Below, piece by piece: positions 46,127-56,640 of a stretch of 64,000 nt of DNA. Every line of letters begins with the position of its first letter. Position 1 is the first letter of the stretch. The stretch is from Aedes albopictus (lineage: Eukaryota > Arthropoda > Insecta > Diptera > Culicidae): NCBI RefSeq assembly GCF_035046485.1, contig NC_085136.1:293299080-293363079 (forward strand), read 5' to 3'. The notes under the pieces were generated by a model. It made no database searches and was not told the origin of the DNA. It was given only the letters and a program-made list of their open reading frames with translations. A program made the position numbers and the translations under genes.

Positions 46127-47059
46127 GATCTTTTTTCACTGGAATCTACGCAGAAGTTTTTCTGGTGTTTCTTTAGATATTTCAAAACGGATCCCCAGTG
46201 CTTGCAAAATGAAGCGTTTTCCCCTGAACGAAGCAAAATTTGCTCCTCTTTGACCGACGCTGTTCAACCCAGAGCGGTAGCTGTATACCTTCATTGGCTA
46301 ACATGCTTCAGAAGCAAGTGGGAGCATGAGCAATCAATTTTATTACTGAGAGTGGCAAACCGAGGTTCATATGCGTGGTGGCTCTCTGAATCTTTCTCTT
46401 CGCCGACGTATACGGCAATGAATATACTTAGTTTTTATCCCGTTATTGCAGTGCAAATAACTAAAACTCAAATCAAATCGATTACAATAGTCACGAACAA
46501 TATTCCCATACCAACAGAATGATTGTTTTTACAAATTTTGAGCAACAAATAAAACCACTGAATCATTTCCCCATCTTCACACTCACCGCAGCAACTGAGC
46601 ATGAACGATCACTAGCCAGTTTGCTTCACAAGCGAACCGACCGATGAGGAACAGCAGTCGCAGTTGGTTCGGGTTTTCTTCGCTCCCTTTGCGTATTTGT
46701 TCGTAGTGGTTGCTGGCGCTGATAACTGGTCGTTTCCTTCATATTCACTCAATTTCAAGCGCTGCGGATCCCTTTAGATTACTTTACTTCAAGAAAATCG
46801 AATCAATTTTTTTTAATGAATTCCCTGAAAAACTTGTTTTTCCGTGTTGGATTAAGGAATTTCTGCATCCTAGTAGATATTTATATTTGTATTTGAATTT
46901 TAAATAATTCATCTGACATGTTAGTCTTAATGAATAAAATTAATTAATATTACATACATACATTTATACGACATTTAACACAGATTTTATACGATTATCG
47001 GTTCATTAAAAACGAAGAATTCCTCCACATCTGTAAAAGCACGTATACACGCTGAGAAG
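46127..47059. other. Unassigned DNA
   Basis: Comparatively GC-rich parts at 46240-46400 and 46570-46760 show no recognised coding sequence; the remainder is AT-rich. Confidence 0.45.
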
Positions 47060-47815
47060 GGCTCGTTGTAGTCATACATTATTATTGAAGGATCACCGGA
47101 ACAATTTGTGAAAGACTTTTTGAAGATAGGTCTAAATAACTCCTAAAATAAATTTATGAAGCAATCCCTCGAGGACGTCTGAAGAAACTTCTAAAACAAT
47201 CTCCTGAAAATTTGTGAAATTCGGATTCAAGGAATCATTTCTATAATAATTCCTGAAAGTATCCCGGGAAAAATATAGTAACGATTACATGTTGGAACTT
47301 CTGGAGGATTTCCAACTAAAATTCTTGAAAGGAATCCTGGAAAAAATCATATTTTATGAAGTAATCCCTAGATTTACTCCTGTAAAAATAGCTGAATGAA
47401 TCCCCGAAACTCCTGGCTTAACCTCTTGAAGAATTCCTGAAAAAACCCTATAGGAATTTCATTTAAAAAAATCTGAATCCCAGGAGGCATTTCTGAAGAA
47501 TTCCTGGAAGAACAACTTGTAGGAATTCTAGAAGAAAGCTGTGGAGCTATACCTATAAGTACTTTCTTGAGGAACTCCTGAAAAAATAAGGAGGAAAATT
47601 CTTGGTCCAATACCTTAAAGAAACCCTGAAGGGATTCCTGGAGTAATTTTCAAAAAAAAAAAATGAACGGAAAGCAATACATTCTACATTGACACCTAAC
47701 AAATCTCTGGAATATTTTTTGCTGAAATCACTCAAGCAATTCCAGCTAGAATCTCTTTTCTGCAAAAGTTCCGAAAAATATCTATAAATACTATAAAAAC
47801 CCGTGAACTCATTTC
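47060..47815. repeat. Degenerate GAATTC-type repeat, purine-rich
   Basis: Units such as AGGAATTCTAGAAGAAAGC and GAATTCCTGGAAGAACAAC repeat with spacing near 12 or 24. Confidence 0.7.
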
Positions 47816-47837
47816 TGGTGGTTTTATTGGATTTTAA

Positions 47838-48135
47838 TGCAGGATTACAATAAAAGTGAATCAATAATCCCTCACCACAACACTCGGTTCGTGGCTGCAG
47901 TTCACCATCCTCGGCAGCTTCCCACATTTGCCAGACCTGGTCCTGGTCCATTTTGCATGCTGCCCTCGAGGTATTCTTGTACCATCAGGATCTCTTTCAA
48001 ACTCCAGCTTTGCAGAGTTGTTGTCTGGCATTCTCACAATATGCTATGTCCCTCGTATGCTTCCTGCTTTTGCGACCTTCCGGATGCTAGGTTCACCGTA
48101 GAGTGCAGCGAACTCGTTGTTCATTCTTCGTGGTC
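47838..48135 (-). mobile_element. RTE-like retrotransposon, 3' fragment
   Basis: The minus strand encodes NNEFAALYGEPSIRKVAKAG and, after a broken position, VRMPDNNSAKLEFERDPDG, matching the C-terminal part of the element at 19822-22490 (HELAALYGEPSIQMVAKAG, MPDNNPAKLVFATDPVG). 5'-truncated, ending near an AATAAAA-like 3' region. Pseudogene fragment. Confidence 0.82.
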
Positions 48136-48399
48136 AAATTCCACCTCACCAAATTGCCCTATAAATTGAGATAAAGCTCAAAATTGTGACGTGCTAGAGC
48201 ATATCTGAGCCCGGATTCGGATGCAGCAGCCCAAGATCTGTCAGAGACACATTAGTTTGCTCTTGAGACAGACCAAAAGTTAATTTTTGTTACGCTGTGT
48301 AATCAATAATCCAATGAAAACTACCAATGTGTCAAATGAAAGGTTTCGATCTATACTTTTTTAGAAAAATGCAGAAATCAAGCTAATACTTGATTTTTG

Positions 48400-48740
48400 T
48401 ATTAAAAGTAGCACTGGCCAAAATAGAAGCATTGCCGCAGTTTTGGCCATATTCTCAGCTTTGGTTTATATTTTGGCCAATCACGTGTATTTCTTATGGG
48501 AGTGGCCAAATTAGAAGCACTCTGGCCAAAATAGATATATGGGAGCTGATTTTTTAAGGAAAATTTTTTTTTTCTTCAAGTTTTTAATCAAATTGTATGG
48601 TTTTCACAGCTGTAATCATCATATTATATTAGAATCTACTAGTAAAAAATAAATTCATGCCGATTTAGATCGTAACAGGCTGAATACTGCACTATGGCCA
48701 AAACTCCTGGCTGGCCAAAACTGAAGCTTCCACCCTAGAT
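48400..48740. repeat. Repeat with reiterated TGGCCAAAA
   Basis: TGGCCAAAA, TTTTGGCCA and close variants (TGGCCAAAT, TTTTGGCCAA) occur about nine times. CAGTTTTGGCCATA near 48440 and the complement of CAGTTTTGGCCAGCC near 48710 are inverted. Ends not certain; similar in style to the TA-flanked MITEs. Confidence 0.45.
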
Positions 48741-49019
48741 GTTATTTCTGTCTTTGGTTACATGAATCATGTAAAGTTTGACAAAAAAAATGAAATTTCC
48801 CATAGCAATCTCATTCAAATTTCAGCCACATTACAGAACGCGAGGGTGCAACTAATCAATCGCATCAAAATTTTGATAAGATTAAATTTCAACTTCCCCA
48901 TACAGCGATAACACATCCTTTTGTATGTTTACACCTCAAGAATCTGAAATGGTGTGATTTGTTGAGATCGCTTTAGTTTTGCTCTTTCAAATATATTTAT
49001 CACTTGCATTGGTTTTGTT

Positions 49020-49709
49020 AACTTTCGTAATTCCGGCGAAGCACCGATCGCTGGTTCTGCAAAACTATCGGTAGTATCTAATGTCATCTGCTTCATGCCT
49101 ATTTTCTTGCTTACCGTTCATCAGATTATCAAATTAATCGCCGTTTTATGCGTCGAATTCAAGGGTTGGTATACGTTTATATTTGACCACTTCCGGCGGG
49201 ACAGCCGGTTTCGGAACACTGCTGGTTTATATATGGTGTAAGGCTATTTTACTGGCTATCGTTCAGCAGATTATCGAAACAGCTGTTAGTTGATGTGTTG
49301 CATGGGTTTGATTCACTGTTAAATATGACTGATAACTTTCGGCGGGATACCCGGAACCAACTTCACGACACTACCGGTTGTCCCAAATATGGTATGTGAC
49401 CATTTTTTTTTCTACCTGTTCATCAGGTTGTCGAAAAGCCGCGATTTGATGTATCGCGTGTGTGGATTTGGTTCTTTTTTACATTTGGCCACTACCGGTT
49501 GTCCCAAGGTTTGTCCCAAGTATAGTCAGAGACTAATTTTCTTACTAACCGTTCATTAGGTTATCAAAAAAGCTGTCATATGATGTACTGCAGGTATGCA
49601 TTAGGTTCACTTCCATATTTGACCAATTCCGACGGGACACCCGGAACCGGTTCCGGAGCACTATCGGTTTCAGATAAGGTCTGAGACTATTTTCCTGCCC
49701 ACCGCTCTT
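49020..49709 (+). repeat. 152-bp tandem array, copy 3
   Basis: TTCATCAG landmarks at 49117, 49262 and 49419 give periods of 145-157, more irregular than in copies 1 and 2. Units carry GGAACCGGTTCCGGAGCACT and the TTTGATGT segment. Confidence 0.8.
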
Positions 49710-49880
49710 TTTTCTGGATGTTTTCCTAGCTGTGCTTTGGCTATCCTGTAGCACAGGAAAAATGTCGAACGGAATCATCAAGAACACTTTGGTATTCCAG
49801 TTCCCGGAGGGTGCGGCAGGTCCCACTTTGTTGGAGATCGCCCGCTTTGTGAAAGCCTTCGATGCAGACAAGCGGACAAT

Positions 49881-52517
49881 GCACTAAGGGCCAGAATCGC
49901 AATCTAGCGGAACTAAATTAATTACTCCAAAACGAAGCATTTCCGACACATGGTATCTTCGACAAAGTTGTTTGACATCAGCAGAGGCATCTATCGCTAA
50001 GAACGTAGTAGTTCACAACTCGTCCGCATAGGTGGCGCCACCATCTAACTTCTTTGTTTTACGTCCTAGAGAATTGGCGTCTTCGGCAAAGTTGTTTATT
50101 TTGGCAACATAAACAACTCTTTCTCAGACGTCAAAAGTCCACAGCCTACTGTTTTAGAGTTATTTAAAAAATAAAAACCAATCAATGAAAAAACAGTTTT
50201 TTAAGCTAATTTCGACATTTTTACCAGAAACCATGTGAGTTTAATTTTTTCTCCTAATGCATATGTGTCAAACCAAACACATTGTACGGGAATATGTTGA
50301 ATATTATCATTAAAAATTAAAAATAAAAATACAAATTCGAAAAAACAGTGTAAATGTCATGCCTTAATATCTCGCAAAGCGCAAAAAATCGCAACTTCAA
50401 ATTTTCAGCAAATACGATACTGCCAAAAATTTGGAGAGGTATTTTTTGGTGTTTTTGAGATAATAGCTTTTTAATAACAGTATAGATATAAGTAGTGTCA
50501 GCATGTAAGTTTTACTGTTACACATGAGAGAGTTTATGTCTTCGAAAAAGTTGTTCATTTTGACTAAATAAACAACTCTTTCTTAGACGTCAGAATTCCA
50601 CGGCCTCTTTTCGAATTATTGCATATAAACTAGATTATATTGACAAAAAATGACTATAAAACACATTTGGATGCAATAGTATGAACTATTTTTATTGTTT
50701 TTACTTTTACGATACATAGTAGGTCATGAACATGTCAGTTTCGTGAAGCTTGAGTTTCACAATCTTCTATCAACGTCCTTTCCATCACGATCAAATCTGA
50801 CTATCCATGTCAATGGTTGCTACTCCGTGATTGATCTGAGCTGGTTCCAATTGCACTGAGATCCAAATGAATAAGGGCTGGGACACTCCACTTATTCTCA
50901 AAGTGCAATTTAAGCAGCTCATACATTTTGGATCAATAACGGCGCCGGCCACGTCCTTATAGTCAGTTGGGAAGGGAAAGGAATGTTAGAGTGTGCTGGT
51001 TGTTGCTACTAAAGACCGAGATCACCTCTGCATCCCCACAATCAGCACGGACTGGGGTATTTGTTAGATGGAAAGGATGGGAGATCTGAGAGTCACCGTT
51101 GGGTCGGTGATGCGATCCATGGATTGGGGGTTATTTATAGTGTTCGTAAGGTGATACATTGTGTGGTGAATAAGGTGAATAAGGTCAAGCGGCACAGCGC
51201 ACTTTGGTTGCATAACTTGTAGGCGTTATATACACTGTGCTGTGAGTGGAAGATGGAAGGGAGGGAAACGACTTTTTTCCAATTCGTTTCTGGTTCTAGC
51301 GATGGCTATGAACATATGAATATACATGAGTTGTATATGTGGAGAAGAGAGAGAGAGAGAAAGTGGATAGAAAGATACAAAGTAGGATGAAAGGGACGGG
51401 CCAGGGATTGAACCCATGACCTTCTGCATGTGAATCAGAAGCGGTAGCCACTAGACCACCAAGCCCGGCAATCTTCTATCTACGTCCTTTCCATCCAAAA
51501 ACAGATCCACGAGCTTTCAACAAGATATTTCGCGCTCTAGAATTTAAAATGATTGATAAAATAGGTTAAGCTTAAAACATTTTGAAAATGACATGCAAAA
51601 AATTTAAAGATATCTTTACCCATGCTGACAATAGTAAATTGACATTTGCTTGATCTTCTATGTATCGTTAAAGTAAAAGCAATAAAAATAGTTCATACTA
51701 TTCAATAAAAATGTGTTTTTAGTCATTTTTTATCAATATAATCTAGTTTATATGCAATAATTCGAAAATAGTAGGCCGTGGAATTTTGACGTCTAAGAAA
51801 GAGTTGTTTATTTAGTCAAAATGAACAACTTTTTCGAAGACATAAACTCTCTAATGTGTAACAGTAAAAAGTTACATGCTGACACTACTTATATTTATAC
51901 TGTTACAAAAAAGCTATTATCTCAAAAACACCAAAATATACCTCTCCAAATTTTTGGCAGTATGTTCTCCTAGTATTGCTTCGTATTTGCTGAAAATTTG
52001 AAGTTGCGATTTTTTTTGCGCTTTGCGAGATATTAAGGCATGAAATTCACACTGTTTTTTCGAATTTGTATTTTTATTTTTAATTTTAATGATAATATTC
52101 AACATATTCCGGTACAATGTGTTTGGTTTGACACATATGCATTAGGAAAAAAATTAAACTCACATGGTTTCTGGTAAAAATGTCAAAATTAGTTTAAAAA
52201 ACTGTTTTTTCATTGATTGGTTTTTATTTTTTAAATAACTCTAAAACAGTAGGCTGTGGACTTTTGACGTCTGAGAAAAAGTTGTTTATTTTGCCAGAAT
52301 AAACAACTTTTCCGAAGACGTCAAGTCTCTAGGACGTAAAACAAAGAAGTAAGATGGTGGCGCCACCTATGTGGGCGAGTTGTGAACTACTTCGTTCTTA
52401 GCAATAGATGCCTCTGCTAATGTCAAACAACTTTGTCGAAGATACCATGTGTCGGAAATGCTTCGTTTTGGAGTAATTAAATTAGTTCCGCTAGATTGCG
52501 ATTCTGGCCCTTAGTGC
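49881..52517. mobile_element. 2.6-kb foldback element in ORF1
   Basis: Ends GCACTAAGGGCCAGAATCGC and the exact inverse. Arms of about 840 bp (49881-50720 and about 51660-52517) are inverted near-identical copies, including CATGTGTCGGAAATGCTTCG and its complement and ATAAACAACTCTTTCTCAGA-type motifs repeated inside each arm. AAT flanks both sides (49878-49880, 52518-52520). The central region carries a SINE. No gene was recognised. TTCGACAAAGTTGTTTGACA links it to other foldbacks in the window. Confidence 0.9.
50787..51468 (-). mobile_element. 682-bp tRNA-derived SINE with 27-bp target duplication
   Basis: Reverse complement starts CCGGGCTTGGTGGTCTAGTG; the tRNA-like head has GGTCATGGGTTCAATCCCTG as B box and a loop compatible with a CAC anticodon (Val). 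The duplication CAATCTTCTATC, then A or T, then ACGTCCTTTCCATC lies at 50760-50786 and 51469-51495, with one mismatch. The body includes a (CT)n tract (51340-51361). Unusually long for a SINE and without a poly-A tail. Confidence 0.87.
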
Positions 52518-52898
52518 AATGGAGTCAAGCTACAAGATCTCCGATGAACGGGTTATCTGCATCAAGTTCAAAACAGAGGCTGCTATGAAGGAGGCGCTAC
52601 TGCAGAACCCGGAGCTACATACGTTCCAGTACTCCAATGGCGACACAGTGCAAGTACGAATGACGGTGGCTGGAGGATGCATACGTTACGTGCGTGTCTT
52701 TGACTTGCCGCCCGAGATATCTGAGCTGGACGTATCGTTGGTGCTCGGGAGATATGGTACGGTGAAACGTATGACCAGAGAGAGGTTTCCGGCGGAGTTC
52801 GAATTGGACCTCTTTACCGGTGTCCGAGGGATCCATATGGACATTAAAAAGGAGATACCATCAACCCTGTACGTCGCGAATCGAAGAGCTAGGGTGTA

Positions 52899-55037
52899 CA
52901 GTCAGGTTTTTTTTTACGCGGTTTTCATTTACGAGGTTTTTTTTACGCGGATTTTTGAATTAACGCGGTTTTTTTTTACGCGGATTTTTGAATTAACGCG
53001 GTTTATTTTTACGCGGATTTTTGAATTAACGCGGTTTATTTTTACGCGGTTTTTTGAATTAACGCGGTTTTCATTTACGTGGATTTTTAATTTTAAGCCG
53101 GAATTTTTCCAAGCATTATTATAGAGTTTTTTCTACATATTTCTGTAGTTTTGGTGCTTAACAGCATTAAAAAGGTAGAATATGATGCAGAGTAATTTTC
53201 TGGATATCCAAGGACATCCCAACTGTTCTGAGTTTAGATCCTAAAGTCTACGTCTGTAACGGTAACTTCTTGCATTATACAAAGCAACGATTTGTAATCT
53301 ATTATACCCAGTAAGTCTTTTAAAAGTTCAATAGACAGTTTCAGATCAGTCGGGATATCCTTGGTCATCCAAACTGTTCTGGAGTTTAGATCCCATATTC
53401 TACGGGTGCAGCGGTAACTTCTTGCAATATACAAAGCAACGATTTGTAATCTATTAAGCCCAGTAAGTCTTTTGAAAGTTCAATAGACAGTTTCAGATCA
53501 GTCGGGATATCCTAGGTCATCCAAACTATTCTGGAGTTTAGATCCTAAAGTCTACGGGTGCAGCGGTAGCTTCTTGCATCATACAAATCAACGATTTGTA
53601 ATCTATTATGCTCAGTAAGCCTTTTGTAAGTTCAATAGATAGTTTCAAATCAGTCGAGGTATCCTATGTCATCCATAATATTCTGGAGTTTAGATTCTAA
53701 AGTCTACGGGTGTACCGGTAACTGCATTCATAATACAAAGCAACGACTTGTAATCTTTCATGACTTACTGAACATCTCAAAGTTTAATAGACAGCATCAG
53801 ATCTGTTGAGATGTCTAAGGACATCCAAACCGTTCTTGAGATTACATGAACTTTTTTCATTGTACAAATCTACGATTTGTAATCTATTATGTCCAGAGAT
53901 TATTATTATATCTAATATTGTATCTATCTATCAGATAATTATGTCTATTATGTCCATTTCTGGCTGTTCAATTGGCTGATTTGGAATATTTTAAAACTAT
54001 TTTGGAACAATTATTGATTTAAACCCTGTCTAATTATGTATAGCTACTATTTTTAGCTTGAGAAACTACTGTCATAGCCATAGACTTTAAAAACTGAGTT
54101 CCAGAACACTTAGGATTACCTGGAATATCCCAAATTTTTCTAAGAATGCTTTGTGACCTTTAACTATCAACCCTCGAGCAATCGCGCTGTTGTATTTTAT
54201 TCAACACGTTGAAATAATCTCGCTTTTCGTGTTCAGTAATTAGCGTGGTGCTGACGGTGGTGGGCAACCGCGCGAGTTACGGAAGGTTAAGTGAACATGA
54301 TTTACTGCCTGTACTTCGACACTTATGCGACAACTGTGAGATGGAGTCTTAACAACCAGTGTTGCAAAACTTCATCTCATTCATTTAAACATTAATCAAC
54401 AAATCTTTTCAAACATGTTTCCTTCTATTCATGTTCAAAACGATGTCATTCAATCAGGACACCTATCAAATGAGAAGCGAATCCTTGTCAATTGAATACA
54501 TTGTCACTCGAATGAGTAGCTGGGCACGAAACACGAGAAAACCCTGCAAAATTCCGCCAGACTGAAAAAATATCGAATGTCGGGTCAAAGTTGGGTCAAT
54601 TTTTATCGAATGTTGAGCCACTGTTGGACCAACATCGACCAAGTATTGGGTCCATGTTGGGTTTGGTGGCCAAAATAAAAATAGGTGAATGATAGGTTGA
54701 TGTCGGGTTTGACGTCATCAATGATGATAAAAGCTTTAAACCTTAAAACAATAGCTTGGCAGTTTGTGTAACTTGTAGAAATTTTGAGTGACAGACAAAA
54801 ATCTTAAAATGTTGTCTTAAAATAATTCGTTGAGTTCATTTTTTAATATAAAATTAAGAAGGAAATTATTGAGTTAAAGTTATAAAACATGGTTTTCATT
54901 TACGCGGATTTTTGAATTAACGCGGATTTTTGAATTAACGCGGTTTATTTTTACGCGGATTTTTGAATTAACGCGGTTTATTTTTACGCGGTTTTTTTTA
55001 CGCGGTATGTATCCCCCGCGTAAAAAAAACCTGACTG
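52899..55037. mobile_element. Tc1-type element with ACGCGG repeats and a satellite core
   Basis: Ends CAGTCAGGTTTTTTTTTACG and the inverse of CAGTCAGGTTTTTTTTACGC, flanked by TA (52897, 55038). Next to each end TTTTTACGCGGATTTTTGAA and TTAACGCGG repeat four to six times. The centre holds a 152-bp satellite (53190-53900) and unassigned sequence, with GTTGGGT-type motifs at 54590-54680. No transposase was seen. Confidence 0.88.
53190..53900 (+). repeat. Satellite, period 152, unrelated to the ACCGGTTCCGG array
   Basis: TTTCAGATCAGTCGGGATAT begins at 53339, 53491 and (variant) 53643, with a more diverged unit near 53795. Units include CATCCAAACTGTTCTGGAGT, TCTACGGGTGCAGCGGTAAC and CAAAGCAACGATTTGTAATC. 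About 4.7 units. Confidence 0.9.
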
Positions 55038-55789
55038 TATTACGAAGGGCTGAAGCAGCGGTGCTTTTTGTGCAAGGAGGAGGGCCATCTGAAGGCAGAC
55101 TGCCCCCAAAATAAACGACGTTTACCAGAAAGTGGTGCATCCGGGGTGGCAGTATCACCAAGCGAGAAACCAGTAACCTGCAAGAATACATACGCCGGTG
55201 CAGTGATCGGAACCGCGGCATCAAGCAAAATCAGCGAAGAACCCCAGTTGTCAATGGTGAAACTGGTATCGGCGAAGGATGACGGAGTGGCGCAGAGGGT
55301 GGTGGATGGGAGCTCCTTAACCGTCCGTGTGCCAGAGGACCGGGAGTCTGAGGCTGATTCCAAGGTAAACACTGAGGAGGAACCAGGCACAACAGACGAG
55401 CTCACTGCGGAGGACAACGAGCGAACCAACAAAAGACCTCTCACAGCAAGCAGCAAATCCGGGTCCGACGATGGTGGTGTCATGTTTGTTACAGTTGACC
55501 GATCCAGAAAGACTCGTAAACAGAAGCGGTGTAACGAAGATGCGGAAAGGCCGAATCCACTGGCAGTAATTGCAGCTGCGGTGCGAAGCGATGAACGGAT
55601 CACCAGGTCAAAATCCAGACGCCAGCAGGAGGAGCGATCGCGATCACGAAGTGGTGTGAAGGTGAGTCTCTCCAATGCTGCAACCGATAAATGCTGATTC
55701 TGACATTTAATGTCAATCAACATTAAACGATACTTCGAGTCGCTGTCTGCTCGAAACTCGAATCTCGTATACAACATTGAATGCAAGTG

Positions 55790-56460
55790 ACATGAACTTT
55801 GTGAGAAATATTTCAACGGTCAATATTAATGCGATAACAGTGTGCTCCAAAAAAGAATTGCTAAGAGATTTTGTGGTACAAAACGATGTCGATATTGTAC
55901 TACTACAAGAAATTGCGTTTGACGACTTTTGTTTCATTCCTTCACATCACGCGATTGTTAACCGTAGCGATGCGAATGTTGGAACAGCGATACTTATAAG
56001 AAAAACTATTCCATTTGAGCAGATCATAATGTGTCCCACCGGCCGACTCATTTCCGTGGTTATCGGTGGTCTCAACGTCATAAATGTTTATGGGCATTCG
56101 GGATCGCAACATAGCGCTGAGCGAGATGATTTGTTCCAGAACAAATGATTTGCATCTGAATAAGGGACAGCAGATTCTAATAGGGGGCGACTTCAACTGT
56201 ATATTGGATGCAGTTGATTGTAGAGGGAAGTACAAACCCTTCTCAAAAGGACTACGCAATCTCATCAATTTGTTCCAACTCGAGGACCTTGGGTTGAAAA
56301 ATCGGGACTACACCTTCTTGCGACTTAATTCGGCATCTCGTCTGGATAGGTTCTACGGTGGTAAAGACTTCGTTCGACAAGTTAAAAAGTACGTTACAAT
56401 GCCAGTTCCATTTTCTGATCACCACGCAGTAGTTCTCAAATTCGAAGTCAGCTCCCGTGG
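55790..56460 (+). pseudogene. L1-like ORF2, endonuclease domain
   Basis: The frame reads NISTVNINAITVCSKKELL, then DIVLLQE (catalytic Glu), LNVINVYGHSGSQHSAERDD, a frameshift near 56145, then QQILIGGDFNCILDAVD (Asp and Asn), SASRLDRFY and FSDHHAVVLKF (SDH). These are the ordered motifs of the apurinic-type endonuclease of non-LTR retrotransposons. An out-of-frame MLILTFNVNQH near 55693 overlaps the ORF1 stop (ATGCTGA) and may mark the original ORF2 start. The domain ends where a SINE was inserted. Confidence 0.88.
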
Positions 56461-56640
56461 CTTCGTAGCCGTGCGGCTAGTGTTACCAAGCACTTAGTCG
56501 CATCGTGCTGAGGAGCGTGGGTTCGATTCCCGCCGCAGCTGTCAGGAAAAGTTTTCGGCTGTGCCACTGGGCGTTGCATGCTAGTCCGTTGTCTAGTGTC
56601 GTGCTTCCTTCAAAGAGCAAAGAGCTCACTGGAAGCATTG
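56454..56640 (+). mobile_element. tRNA-derived SINE inside ORF2
   Basis: AGCTCCCGTGGCTTCGTAGC, GTGCGGCTAGTG (A-box region), then GCGTGGGTTCGATTCCCGCC (B box) after a long variable segment, as in Ser or Leu tRNAs. GTGCCACTGGGCGTTGCATG begins the body. It separates the endonuclease from the rest of ORF2. Its 3' edge and duplication are not clear. Related in plan to 25436-25650. Confidence 0.72.

Larger units (their letters stand above)
49762..55697 (+). pseudogene. Retrotransposon ORF1 (nucleic-acid-binding), in three pieces
   Basis: Piece 1 (49762-49880) begins MSNGIIKNTLVFQFPEG and ends in the AAT next to the foldback. Piece 2 (52518-52898) covers SSYKISDERVICIKFKTEAA, then VRVFDLPPEISELDVSLVLG, a fold reminiscent of an RNA-binding domain. 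Piece 3 (55038-55697) contains the zinc knuckle CFLCKEEGHLKADC (C-x2-C-x4-H-x4-C) and a low-complexity tail with Arg/Ser-rich end. Total about 390 codons. Such proteins bind the element RNA. When each insertion and one copy of its duplication are left out, the frame passes through both joints without a stop, so the gene was intact when the insertions landed. Confidence 0.85.

Noticed and set aside
55040..55816. 258-codon minus-strand frame
   Set aside because: It is the antisense shadow of ORF1 piece 3 and the ORF1-ORF2 junction, whose plus strand has a zinc knuckle and the expected order of domains.
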